From NCBI GenBank assembly GCA_011799875.1, contig CM022298.1, positions 49,477,485 to 49,541,484 on the forward strand: a DNA stretch of 64,000 nucleotides, read 5' to 3'. How positions within the stretch are numbered: the first letter of the stretch is position 1; each line of letters begins with the position of its first letter. Positions 8,341 to 19,180 of this stretch are shown piece after piece. The notes under the pieces were generated by a model. The model was not told where the DNA came from. It saw nothing but the letters and a program-made list of their open reading frames with translations, and searched no databases. Source of the stretch: Thinopyrum elongatum. Lineage: Eukaryota; Streptophyta; Magnoliopsida; Poales; Poaceae. The position numbers and the translations under genes were made by a program.

Positions 8341-11300
8341 TCACTCCAACATGTCGTGCCATCCATCCAAATCAGGGAGGAAGTCCCCGAGCAAAGTGAA
8401 AGGCTTCAGGTCGAGACGCTGAGCGGCTACGCGTGTTCGGACCTCTTCCCGCGACATTTGCCCTTCTTCGTTGAACATCCCTGTTTTTTCGAGGACCTCC
8501 TTCATGATGATTTGGGGAAGTTCACGCTGGATGTGATAGAACTCAGTTCGGAGTCGATGATCCAGGACATTTCCTAGTTTCTTTGCCCATTTTAGTGTAT
8601 CGGCATCGCCGGATCTAGATGACATTCGAAGGTTCTGGTGATCCTGTCTGTACTCCAGCATGTGGTGGAGGACATAGAATCCATCACTGAGAGTACCTCT
8701 CGGTTGCAGGATGCAGCAGAAGTCGGTCTTATGGCCGAAGCAGGGCGCGTGGTTCCTTGTCTTCTTGAGCGTGATCTCTCCACCCCGTTGGCCGTAGCTT
8801 AAGATAGCACTGTCGAGAACAGGCTTTATGTGGGTGTAATCCTTTTTCTTCATGTTCTTCAATGAGTCCAAGTAAAGAGTGTGGGAGAATTGGTGGTAAA
8901 GGATGATGAGGACGGCGCGCCCATCGCTGCGCAAAATAAGTACACCTCAAATTAGCCTCACGCGTGCAAATGAATGATTGAAATCGAAGGAAGGATATCC
9001 GCGGATGACTTACATGGGATGATAAGGCAGGAGAATCATCTCCTTATCCTTATTGCCGACCATGAAATCTGTGATGTAGTTACTCGCATATTGACGGTGC
9101 TTTGGGCAGACGCCAAGAAGCCCTCGTGCATAAAGTACGGGTCAGCGACGCAGATAGAAGATAGTTGCTCGCGCCTGATGATGTAGTTCATGTACAAGGC
9201 ATAAAGGCGGACGAACGTAAAATCCAGCTTTGTCACGTGAAACATGTCGAAGATGTAATCGAATCGAAGGAAGAACTTTTCCGCAGGGAATGTCTGTATG
9301 TACAACCTTTGCTGCGGTACATTAACCTCGTAGAGAGGGTATCCTGGATTTTTCGAGGCGATAAGGCTTTTCTCTCTCCACAGGACATCGTCATGAAGTC
9401 TCCTTAGATCGCCGTCTATGGCCTCTACCGCTGCCATAGTTAGGATCGGATCACCGGGGATATGGTATTTGACCGCATCTTTGATAGGTATACGGTCATG
9501 AACCCGAGGCTGCGGAGGCGGCTGGCTCATAGAAGCAGCTTTGCTGCCATTTCGGCCTTTCTTCGGTCTCTTCCTATGCTTCTTTGCTACCGGAAGTGAG
9601 CCTATCATACTTTCATCCTTCGGCAATTCAGGCATCAACTCATCATGCTCAAACCCTGAGTCATACTGCTGAGCCATCAATCCTTCGTCGTCACAGGCGC
9701 CGGTATTAAGACACCGTAGAGGGTCATCATCCTCGTCCGTGGCATCATGCATTGCTTCTTCGACGGCGGCGACGTCATCAGCCACTAATGGAGCCTCTTC
9801 CTCACGCCGTCCGCTATCACCTGGCATGACAGGCGATGCTAATTGGGTAGGTGGGGTGTTGGTGTTCATACCTTGCTGAGGCTGCTTGGTCGTAGGTGTG
9901 CTCCCGGCCGCCTCCAGACGAAGCAGACTCTTCGGCCACAATAGGACCCAACTCTTGCAATCGCCAAACCGCCGCGGGGTCTCGTCGTCATCTCCCCCTA
10001 GTGCTGCCAGAGGAGCCAAATTCTTGTGGCCCGGTTTGACACTGGCCATGGAAACCTTGAAGACGCCTGGGGGGATCGGCCAGCTGTGGAACAATTCTTC
10101 CTTCGGCTTCACTATCGTCGCCTTTCCCATGTCCACATTCTGGCCACTGATGGTGTACAATATGGTGCATGGGGTTATGTCGGCCTGCAAAGACATGTCC
10201 GTGACGCGAGACATCCGAAAGGCAACGAAAACGGGAGATTATACATATATTGAAGAGGGCCGGTGTGACAGGTAGTTACCGTGAGGGCGTTGAGCTCAGC
10301 CAAAGATGAAGCTCCGCTGAGCATGCCAGAGACGGAGGACGGGCTACAATGAGCAGGTGCAGGAGCAGGTGCGGTTGCCTGAGCAGGTGCTGGTGCAACG
10401 CTAAACGAGCTGCTCCCGACGAAGTTGGGAAGGGGAAAGTCCGCTGCCTCTTTATCTGGATTTTGCTTGGTCCAATTGATGACAGCCGGAATCCAGGTAG
10501 CAATTGAAGATACCATTTCCTCTCTTGCGGCAGCTACCGCTGCTTGGACTGCCTCGTTCAACAACTCAGGTCGTATCGCTTCTTTGGTCTCAGCTGTTTT
10601 CTTATGGACCGCAATCTCAACCTTCTTGTCGATGTTTATTTCATTTAACCTCCGTCTTTGCTTTCTCTCCTCGGCGTCCTCATGGTAGTAGTGCTTCCAC
10701 GCGGCGCCGTCTCCGACGCCTTGCACGTGTCCATACGACGGCCGAGTGTCCACCGGGAGTCTTTTCAATATGTTCAAGGCCCGGTTGAATGGGGTGTGCC
10801 ACTTGGGCCTCGCCAACGCCTCAGATGGCGAGTTGCTTTCGGTCTCAATCCTGTGCTGCTCTTTTTGCAAAAGGAATGTGGATCGTTTACAAATGTGACT
10901 AAACGTGCAGTCGAATTGATCAGAAGCTAAAATTAGGGGGTAAATTAAAAGTTACCAGCAGCCTCATGAACTCCTTCGTGACCGCGGCTGTTTCGAAAAC
11001 CTTGTTCATTGGGTCCCAATGGTACTGGGCCCTGATGGCGTCACGCTCCTGCGGGACGGTGAACTCCGCCAAGGGGTCTGGGATCCCTAGACTTTCGCGT
11101 TCCGCGTCCTCCTTGGCCTATATGGGCCTCTTCCCCACGTAACCACGGTTTCCGAGGCGGTGGCACCCCATGTTCCTCTCTTGAAGCCCCTTCATGTACT
11201 TCGACTTTTCTTTGGCAGCTTCGGCAATGCAAGGCTTTTTGAATATTTTGAACTGCTCTTCCATAATTGCTGGATTATCCTTTACAATCTCGGAGTAGGG

Positions 11301-11864
11301 TTCCTTTTTGACGATGATCCGATGTTTCACCCTTACTTTCCAGGCAGACAACGCACCGCTAAACTTGCCCATGGCGCGTCTGTTTATCTTCTTCATTGAT
11401 GGGTCTTCCCACGGTCGAGTATATTTGATTTCATTCCGACCCGGGAACAAGAATCTCTGGTGCAACTTCTTTAGGAGGAAGTGCTCCATATTTGGTATCT
11501 TCTTTAATTTTTCATCGTTGATGGTGGTGGTTTCCCGTAGGATGCAGCCTACTTGATTGCCGTAGCACATGCGCGCTTTCGCAGGCTCTGTTGGCTTGAA
11601 ATTGCCGGCGTCCACCGTCGTGACCACCAGTCTAGTAGTGCCTAGCTGGTTTGGGTGCCGTATCCTCTTCGGTTTCGGTTCTATACCGGTTAATTCGCCA
11701 GCATCGGCGCCGGTCTTGATATCGGTGCCAGTGTCGGTATCAGTCTCGGATGTGACATGGGGGTACTGCAACAACCGTTGCTCATCCAGATAGTTCAAAT
11801 ATTCGTCTGCCGCCTTGTAGACGTTGCAATTACCAGAACCCTCTCCTTCATTATTGCTAGCCAT
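8341..11864 (-). pseudogene. CACTA-encoded Ulp1-like protein, multi-exon, catalytic Cys lost (copy A)
   Basis: Minus-strand gene in about four exons: 11864-10956, ~10925-10280 (followed by GTAAC), 10184 (after TTTGCAG) to ~9012 (before GTAAGT) and ~8934-8341. Exon 1 starts MASNNEGEGSG and carries the KEKSKYMKGLQERN block common to grass CACTA second proteins. Exon 2 is charged, then Ala/Pro-rich. Exon 3 carries acidic and basic low-complexity stretches and the AEKFFLRFDYIFDMFH block. Exon 4 resembles the end of Ulp1 (C48) proteases with FSHTLYLDS, but where active enzymes have a Cys before Gly it reads GTLSDGFYV, so the nucleophile is missing. Damage: TAG at 11118-11120 (copy B has TGG) and a 1-nt shift near 9090. 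Exact junctions between exons 1 and 2 are unresolved. Confidence 0.7.
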
Positions 11865-13180
11865 GTTTCCTACAATTAAGTCTAGTCAATTAATTCTAGA
11901 CCTAATAAAATGAATAATGACATAAAAAAAGGCCTCTGTTTTGCCGAAATGTTGATTCATTACCGTTGCGGCAAATCCCGGGCAGTCGATATGTCCTAGT
12001 TTCTAGCACAAGTCATGCCGAAATTCACGGAAAATTTTGGCATGACCTTTGTTAAAAAGTGGACAAATCGAGCGCCTGAAATTTGCCGGAACGAAAATGA
12101 ATCAACATTCCGGCAAAACATAGTCCACTCGGAATCATTCTCTGCAAACAATGTTCAAATATCCATCTTCGACACCGCAACACATGTCCAAATATACACG
12201 AGCAACCACATGTCCAAATATACATGTCGAAATTTCACAAGCTAATTCAAAAACTAAGTGTAGAAAAAAATCCAGTTAACTTTAGTGCTCTATAATGATG
12301 AAATGAAAAAAATTCAGTTATCTACTAATTTCATTCATTTAACTTCACCTAAGTAACCTACTATACCACTACTACTAGCAGCACTAGTAACCTAAGTGTA
12401 GAAGAAAATTCAGTTAACTACTAATAGAACAAAACTTAGTTAACTGTCCTTTCTCTAGGCTATATAATGATGAAATGAAAAAAAATTCAGTTAACTACTA
12501 ATTTCATTCATTTAGGTCATTCATTTAACTCACCTAATTAACCTAATGTACCACTACTACTAGCAGCACTACTACCTAATAACCTAGTAAAACCTACTGC
12601 CCTAACTAAAAAATATCTAATTAACATCTACTAGTACCATACTATCCTAACCTAATTAACATCTACTGTACCACTATATATACTAGCAGCACTGCTGCAA
12701 CTTTTCTCATTTTGTTCTTCTTTTAAAAAAAATCTATGAAAACAAAAACCCTAATTAAACCCTACTGCCCAAACTAAATTTTTGCTCTAAACCCTACTGC
12801 CCTAACAAAATTTTTGTTCTAAACTATTTTTTTGCTCTAACATAGCCAACCTAGTTAACCTAGCTAGTTAACCTAATGAACCTAATTAACCTAGTCAGTT
12901 AACTTAGTTAGTTAACCTAGTTAACCTAGCTAATTCCTAGAATAATATTTCTATCCTAATTTGATACCTAGCTAAATTCATATATATCAAAATAGCTACC
13001 TAGGGTTTATACCAAAACCTAGCTATCTAGAGTTCATACCAAAACCTAGGGTCATACCTAAATTCACCTTAGTAAATTAACCTACTGCCCTCTTGCAAAG
13101 TATTCAGCTACTGTACCACTACTACTCTGCTTAAACCTAGGGTTCATAACTAAATTCACCTAAGTAAATTAACCTAGAGA
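11865..13180. other. AT-rich leader of the CACTA element
   Basis: No gene. Low-complexity sequence with recurring CCTAGTTAACC/CTAATTAACCTA phrases, especially 12840-12945, and repeated CTACTGCCCTAAC and ATTCAGTTAACTACTAAT. As the genes read leftward, this is the 5' leader or promoter-distal region of the element. Confidence 0.7.
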
Positions 13181-13480
13181 GAAGGGTCGGGGGCTTACAG
13201 AGAGGGTGCTCGGGGGAGACAGTGGCGTGGAGGTGCTCGGGGGAGACGGTGGCGGGGAGGGCATCGAGGGTGGCTCCGGTGGGGTCTATGGCGGCTCCGG
13301 TGACGGCGAGGGAGGCAGGGGCGGCGAGGAGCGGACGAGGGTGGCTCCAGGGCCGTCGAGGGCGCGCGGCTCCGGTGGCAGCGACGGAGGCAGGAGCGGT
13401 GAGGGAGCAGGGCGGCAAGGGAGAGGTAGGAGACGCGAGAAGAATGGGGAATTGGGGGAAGGAGGGACGCCCGCGCAGGG
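13180..13480. other. GC-rich block near the CACTA 5' end
   Basis: Strongly G-rich on the plus strand with GGTGCTCGGGGGAGAC and GGCTCCGGTG repeats. Open frames on both strands are compositional. It probably acts as 5' UTR or promoter sequence of the leftward gene. Confidence 0.6.
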
Positions 13481-13489
13481 GCAAGTCAA

Positions 13490-13930
13490 ACTTAGCGGTA
13501 GCACGGTTTCTGCAACAGCGCTATAGCTACTTAGCTATAGCGATGTTTGGCAGAACGCGCTACTGCTATAGCTAAGTTAGCTATAACGCATTTAGGGAAA
13601 ACACACTATAGCTAAAGTAGCTATAGCGCTTTCGAAAACAGACGCTACTGCTATTGTTTTCAGTTTTTCATTTTCTTGAATTTTCCTTTTCTTTTTTTTT
13701 CTTTCCTTTTCCTTTTCTTAGTTGCAGCGCTGTCGCCTTAAAACGCGATACTACTATTTGCTTAGCAGTAGCGCGGTCTGTAGACGGGCGCTACTACTAT
13801 ACCTAGCCTGTCGGCAATGGTGTGGCAGTTATAGTAGTAGCGCTTTTTATTTGGGCCGCGCTACTGTTAGATAGCAGTAGCGCCTTGTTCTAACCAGCGT
13901 TACTGGTAAGCTTCTATGTATAAGGTTTTT
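13490..13930. repeat. CACTA subterminal repeats, 5' end
   Basis: Repeated GCTATAGC/TAGCTATAGCG and AGCAGTAGCGC units in both orientations, mirroring the array at 7400-7600, interrupted by a T/C-rich stretch at 13670-13720. Confidence 0.8.
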
Positions 13931-13940
13931 CCTAGTAGTG

Positions 13941-14035
13941 GTATGAGGCCACTAAGGAAACGATGCACTGCAACAATACAGTTGTATTGCATGATTTTTG
14001 TTGTATTGCATAATTTCATTAGTGGCCTCATATAC
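13941..14035. repeat. Fold-back (MITE-like) inverted repeat
   Basis: GTATGAGGCCACTAAGGAAA at the left pairs with the complement of TTTCATTAGTGGCCTCATATAC at the right, ~20 bp with two differences. Smaller inverted motifs (ATGCA...TGCAT) lie inside. The CACTA element sits directly at its left edge and shares the GTA. It may be a tiny MITE or a chance palindrome at the insertion site. Confidence 0.45.
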
Positions 14036-14119
14036 ACAAGTTTTAAGTGTAACACATATAATTTCTTTAAGAAAGATGATATATTGTTGATGGAGAATAG
14101 ACATGAAAGATACAAAAAT

Positions 14120-15300
14120 TATAGGGATGCTGGAGACGTATCACATCCTTACCAAGTCGTCTTCGTGAAGGGGCGGTTTATTCACAGTGGGATTGTGGTG
14201 CTTCATGATATTGTTCAGGAGGTTAAGCTTCAATGCCATAGGGTTGTGTTACATAGGCTGGGTTTTAGAAGACTTATGAACGCTTGGACTGTTCTTTCCT
14301 CCACCAGGTTCTTGAGCGGAGGGGGCTCCATGATCATTGTTGTTGTTGTTGGATCATGCAGATCATCATGATTAGTGTTGCTATCAATAATATGGGGAAT
14401 TAGGCCCTTGCATTAGCTCTTTGCGCGGGGTGAGGCAGGGAGACCCTATCCCTCCCTCTTCTATAACCTTGTGGTCGACTCCCTCGTGGCTATTTTGGAG
14501 ATGGCCAAGATAGCTGGCCATGTCTTAGGTGTGGTTCAACATATTATCCCTAGAGGTGATGTGATCCAGCTACAGTATGTAGACGACACTATGGTCCTGA
14601 TGGAGGGATCAGATCTTGAAATCATCAATCTCAAGTTCCCACTTCTCGGCTTTGAGGTCATGTGGGGCCTCGAAATTAACTTTGATAAAAGTGAGGTAGT
14701 GCTCATGGGGTATTAGCCCACGAGGACCAGCAGCGAATCGTATACAACCTGAATTGTAAGTTGTCTAGGACCTCGATCCGATTCTTTGGCCCGCTCATGG
14801 GGAAGGTCAAGGCCAAGGCAGAGCAACAGAAGGTTCACCTCCAAGGAGACAAAATTCATGCTCATCGACTTTGCCTCTCTAGCCTCGTCATTTATACGAT
14901 GGGGTCAATACATTCTGCCAGAAGTAGTGCATAGCTCCTTCATAATGATCTACCATACTTTTTTTGGTAGGTGGCCAATGGGTGCCCAAGGTAGCATGTG
15001 GTGAAATCGGATGATATGTACCTTACGTAAGGACCAGGGGGTTTGGGTATCCCTGTGTCTAGATGCATGAATGTCTCCCTTACATTTAGATGGGCGTGGC
15101 ATATTCGTAGGGACAGGGGGAGTACCCACAGCTGGTTCTTGTTCCGCGGGGGGCAAAGTGGCCTGGGCCCGACGATGGCCCTTGCCCCCTTTGAATGGTT
15201 CCCGAATTTGGGATCCACAACTTATTTGTTTGTCCTGCCCGCTTCTTATGGAGCTTTGTCTTTGAAGCTCTGGAAGCCAAGTGGCAGGCCCCACACGTAG
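14120..15300 (+). pseudogene. LINE (non-LTR) reverse transcriptase remnant
   Basis: Translated pieces match plant LINE polymerase: VVFVKGRFIHSGIVVLHDIV near 14155-14215, GVRQGDPIP near 14425, and the catalytic YVDD at 14576-14587 within a frame running 14471-14716. A more C-terminal GLGIPVSRCMN...RWAWHIRRDRGS block lies near 15040-15120. Frameshifts, a TAG at 14714-14716 and missing blocks between motifs show it is dead. Ordinary for grass intergenic DNA. Confidence 0.75.
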
Positions 15301-15399
15301 CAGTGTTCCTACAGGCTGAGGCCGCAACTGCACCGGTAGGAGGAGGTGCCTCTTCTGGTTAATGTTTGTGACGATGACATGGACCACGTGGACTACGCG

Positions 15400-16120
15400 T
15401 AACAAAAACGGTTGTCAACTGGATCTTTCTATGGCATGTTTCTGACTCTGCGGCATGATTGATGATCTTGGAGTGGCCGGCTGCCAAGTCGCTTCACCCA
15501 CTAGCCGTTGAGCCTTTAGCTCCAACGAGTATTGCGTCACCATTTTACCGAAAAAGGGTTTCCCCCGCTTTGTATACAAAGCAACCAACCGAGACATCCA
15601 ACGATAGGTGCTGGGGCGGAAGCAGCACAGTCACGCCCAAAAGAAATGAAAGAGAAAATACAAGAGAAACAAATGCCGACAACGGCGGATCGACAAAAAC
15701 GAAGAAGCCTCATGGCCGCGTCACCATTTTTCTTGTGTTTGTGGGCATGTTTGTCTTGTTCTCTCATTAGACCTATTTTCTCTTTCATGCACTTCTATTT
15801 GTTGTGTGAATATGGTGGTTATTTTATTTATAAAGTGAGATGAAACTGTGCTTTGAAAGGATAAAGGTTTTGCGATTGATCTACATAAAAGTTTAGCTAG
15901 AGTTGTGAACTCTAGGATAAATTTTCACCCGCAAAAAGAACAAAAAAACTCTTAAAGATAAATTTAGGGATGCAGCCGCGGTGCGGATGGGATTCGGTGA
16001 GAGATCGCAAGAGTTTTGCCTGGGCTGCAATGCAACGAGTGGGAGGAAAAACACTGGGCCAGGGCGGGGCGTATCTGAGGACAAACCAAGAGGAAGTTTG
16101 CACGAACTTTCCTCTGGCAA
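15400..16120. other. Transposon-derived or intergenic sequence upstream of the methyltransferase
   Basis: No supported gene. A phrase at 15536-15600 (TTTACCGAAAAAGGGTTTCC, GCTTTGTATACAAAGCAACC) recalls grass repeat ends, but I cannot name the element. Confidence 0.4.
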
Positions 16121-16127
16121 CACAACA

Positions 16128-16133
16128 CACGTG
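16128..16133 (+). promoter_or_regulatory. G-box (CACGTG)
   Basis: CACGTG within ACACGTGC, an ACGT-core site bound by bZIP and bHLH factors and also fitting an ABRE. It lies about 155 bp upstream of the TATA box of the methyltransferase gene. Function is inferred from position only. Confidence 0.35.
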
Positions 16134-16282
16134 CGAGCGAACTTGTCCTATTTCTCCACGACGCTCCAACCAACCGGATCCAGTGAGGACGAACCATTCA
16201 ACAGGACCGGCCGGATAGCTTGGGAAGAAAGCATGGTACGTACTCCTACTTGCCAATAAAGCACGTCCACGCCGAAGCTCTC

Positions 16283-16288
16283 TATAAA
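16283..16288 (+). promoter_or_regulatory. TATA box of the methyltransferase gene
   Basis: TATAAA within CTCTCTATAAAGTACG, 118 bp upstream of the ATG. A start site near 16315 would leave a ~90-nt purine-rich 5' leader with GAGAGAGAGA just before the ATG. Confidence 0.6.
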
Positions 16289-16405
16289 GTACGTGCAGTG
16301 CACAGAAAGTATCATCATATCATAGAAAAATAAGCATCCATCTCCTCGCTTGAACCCACAGGCAACGAACACACGCGCGCGCACGAGTAAGCGAGAGAGA
16401 GAAAG

Positions 16406-17602
16406 ATGGCGAATCTGTTCCTGAAGCAGGCGAAGCACTACGCGGCGGCGCGGCCGGACTACCCGGGGGAGCTCTTCCAGTTCATCGCCTCCAAGACGGC
16501 CCGCCACGACCTCGCGTGGGACGTCGGCACCGGCAGCGGCCAGGCCGCGGTCTCGGTGAGCCTCCCTCTCCAAGTCCCACCTCTCTCCATCCCTGCCGTC
16601 CATGAGTTTGTCCGCATCTTTGCTTTCTCTTGAGCGAAGCCACGGTAGAAAAGCAATTTTTTAGTATAGATTTTGACATGTCTTGGAGCTGTAGCTGCCT
16701 TTGGATCTTTGATTGACTAGTCTCCAGCAATTTACAATGACCATATGCCTTTATCTGCCGACGTCCCTTTCCATGGACCCATTCTGAGCTTCCTGGTTCG
16801 TTTCGACCACTCGATCAGGATCCTCTTTTTAGCTATCTAGTTGGAATCTTACTATCTCACTACCTCCAACCATTTCTTGCATTCAAACAACAGCAATTTC
16901 TAGTGGAATTCAGATACACTTTGCACAGCAATTTACTTGTCCTGGTCTCGTGTGTGTGGCTGCATGCAGCTGGCGAAGATGTACAAGAACGTGGTGGGCA
17001 CGGACACGAGCGCGCAGCAGCTGGCCTACGCGCCGGCCCTCCCCAACGTGCGCTACGCCCATACACCGGCGGACCTGCCCCTCGAGGGCATCCACGCGGC
17101 CGTCGCGCCGCCAAGCTCCGTCGACGTGGTCACCGTGGCGCAGGCATTCCACTGGCTCGACCTGCCGCGCTTCTACGCGCAGGTCCGCTCCCTCCTGCGC
17201 GCGCACGGCGTCCTCGCCGCATGGTGCTACACGGAGCCCCGCGTGGGCGCGGCCGTCGACGCCGTCTTCTGGCGCCTCTACGACGGCTCGCAGCCGCACT
17301 GGGCGCCCAACCGGAAGATGGTTGACGACGAGTACCGCGGCGCCGACTTCCCCTTCAACCCCGTCGACGGGGAGGATCACACGGGCCCTTTCGAGTTCTC
17401 CACCGAGCGCCGCATGGACCTCGACGACTACTTCACGTACATCAGGTCCTGGTCCGCGTACCAGACCGCCAAGGACAATGGCGCCGAGCTGCTCGACGAG
17501 GCCACCGTCCAGGAGTTCGCCGACGCGTGGGGCGGCCACCGCGAGGAGGTCAAGACGGTGAGGTACCCCATCTTCCTCAGGATCGGCAAGGTGAGGCCTT
17601 GA
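16406..17602 (+). CDS. Class I SAM-dependent methyltransferase, two exons, intact
   Basis: Exon 1 is 16406-16555 (50 codons, donor GTGAGC); exon 2 is 16970-17602 (acceptor GCATGCAG), joined in phase 0 to give 260 residues. Residues 36-46 ([11 protein letters not shown]) are the SAM-binding motif I, interrupted by the intron just after it. VVGTDTS (58-64) carries the acidic residue that contacts the SAM ribose (D62). AQAFHW (107-112) is the conserved motif of the plant/fungal family related to DDB_G0268948 and embryo-abundant proteins (Methyltransf_11). No signal peptide or membrane segment, so a soluble enzyme; the methyl acceptor is unknown. Length is normal for the family and there is no damage. 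Exon 2 is GC-rich, as in many grass genes. It is the only intact conserved host gene seen, flanked by LINE debris. Confidence 0.9.
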
Positions 17603-18420
17603 GAATCAACGACAGATGCGGCATGATGATGCGAGTGGCCGCCTTGAGAAAGCGCGCGACGCTTTCAAGTCTGCACGTGACAAGTGACGATGGTGCAATG
17701 TGCCGAGCAGCGTACGTGTGCCGCCGCTGGACCATTTTATTTGCATTCCACGCTCTTTTTATTTACAGGACGAAGTGATTTTTGGCATCCTGCTACTACT
17801 ATCCCCTCCTATTCCTATTCCAAATTCAGCGTGTAACAAATGGTATTCCTAGTATCCATCCCATTTTCTAGACAAATAATTGTAAGTTGTGGATGTTACC
17901 TTTGTCTATCGTATAGTATATGAATATTATTTTTGCGGTGTTGCTAAATCTGAATCAGCTGTGTTAGTCGATTTGCCGGCCGTATGATTTAGAGCGTCAA
18001 GATTCGCGCGTTGGCTTTTTTTTAGTCAGAAGATGTGTACGTCTTTGGCTGCATTTTTTTTTTTGAGACAATCTTGGCTGCATATTTGAATGTCGGCCGG
18101 GCAACAAAAGACGGACTTTCATGGACACTTAATTAAACCTCAGCCAATCAAATCCTAACCATCCTGTAAATCACAGTAAAGCCCCTATTTGTCTAGCACT
18201 ACCCGTAGGATGGGCATGTCTCTTTGCATCTGTTATAGGCTGTGTGTAAGGAACTTAAAACTACCCTAGGCGACTAGGGTTTCTTACTCCGGCGACTCCT
18301 TGTCGCCATTGAGTTTCTTCCTGCCCACTCGCCGGTCTCCCCCCTCCCATTGCTGCGTTCGGGCTGACCAAGGGGACAGCACATCCGTCTTCCCGGCCTT
18401 GACATTGTTGTCTTAGATAG
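17603..18420. other. 3' flank of the methyltransferase gene
   Basis: No further gene. The first ~300 bases presumably hold the 3' UTR and polyadenylation site (AATAAT near 17874). From about 18240 the sequence resembles a LINE 5' leader. Confidence 0.4.
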
Positions 18421-18435
18421 GGTTTGGAGGGTTAG

Positions 18436-18650
18436 ATGGCGGCGGCGGCGGCCTCTTCATCTGCTGGACAGGGTGGATCGGCAACCGACAGAAGTAAAGG
18501 AAGGATGGCGGTTGATCTAGAGACTGCCATGAAGAACATGAAGCTTGGAATTGGAGCTGGGCGATGTTTTTGTTGGTGAGGAAGAGATCTCCAAACTGGT
18601 AAAATCAGCGCGGTGGATCTTAGAGAATCCACCGGTTGGGAGGCACGATC
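18436..18650 (+). pseudogene. LINE ORF1 (DUF4283-type) N-terminal remnant
   Basis: ATG at 18436 opens MAAAAASSSAGQGG...MAVDLETAMKNMKL. After a one-base shift near 18550 the adjacent frame continues LELGDVFVGEEEISKLVKSA, matching the start of plant LINE ORF1 proteins, which bind nucleic acid. It ends abruptly near 18650. Confidence 0.6.
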
Positions 18651-19180
18651 CTTGGGATGGCATGTACGACACTTTGCCGAGTGTCTCAAAGCCCTCGGCA
18701 AACATGTTTTTTTTTTTTTGCTTTTGAAGCAGGGTGCTCTGCCCCTTAAACCCCCCGGAAAATATGGGCAAGAAAAGAGCCTAGAAATGCATTTAATGCC
18801 TAGGAATGTATTTAATGTATCAAATATATAAAATGAATACAGAAAAATGTCCAGTTTTGACATGTAACATCTAATAGTGTATGTTGACTGTAGAATAAAA
18901 ATACCAAGGTCAAAGGATAAAGCAACAGTCAATTTGTCATCAAGCTTGACTAAGGAGTAGACTTTACTCTCATTTAAACCAGATATTCTCAGATTTTTTT
19001 TTTATATTATCACTTTGATTTCCTCACAAATGACTAATAAATGTGAATGTTTGTAGATCACCTAGTTTATTTTATTCCCCATAAAAATGGAAGTTATTTG
19101 GTGAAAAATCGAGCCATATATGGGAGAATCCGAAGGAGTCTCTTAAAAATGTCAAACAAAAAATGCCTAGAAATACGGGC
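18650..19180. other. AT-rich intergenic DNA
   Basis: Holds a short TTTGCCGAGTGTCTC...CCTCGGCAAA inverted-repeat phrase at 18672-18702, seen in grass DNA transposons, then a T tract (18708-18719). No gene. Confidence 0.5.

Larger units (their letters stand above)
7390..13940 (-). mobile_element. Complete non-autonomous CACTA transposon (copy A)
   Basis: The element begins CACTACTAGGGAAAA at 7390 and ends TTTTTCCTAGTAGTG at 13940, a terminal inverted repeat with the CACTA signature. The 3-bp target duplication is GTA (7387-7389 now reads ATA; copy B preserves GTA). Subterminal repeats with the core AGCAGTAGCGC fill 7400-7600 and 13490-13910. Genes read on the minus strand, so the 5' end is at 13940. 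It encodes a multi-exon Ulp1-like protein and a small hybrid-binding-domain protein but no TNP2 transposase, so mobility would need a helper element. Confidence 0.9.

Noticed and set aside
13206..13575. Gly/Arg-rich open frames near the CACTA 5' end
   Set aside because: Compositional; the region is the GC-rich leader of the leftward CACTA gene.
16910..17561. Overlapping 203-209 residue frames on both strands of the methyltransferase exon 2
   Set aside because: Shadows of a GC-rich coding exon; only the frame joined to exon 1 has methyltransferase motifs.
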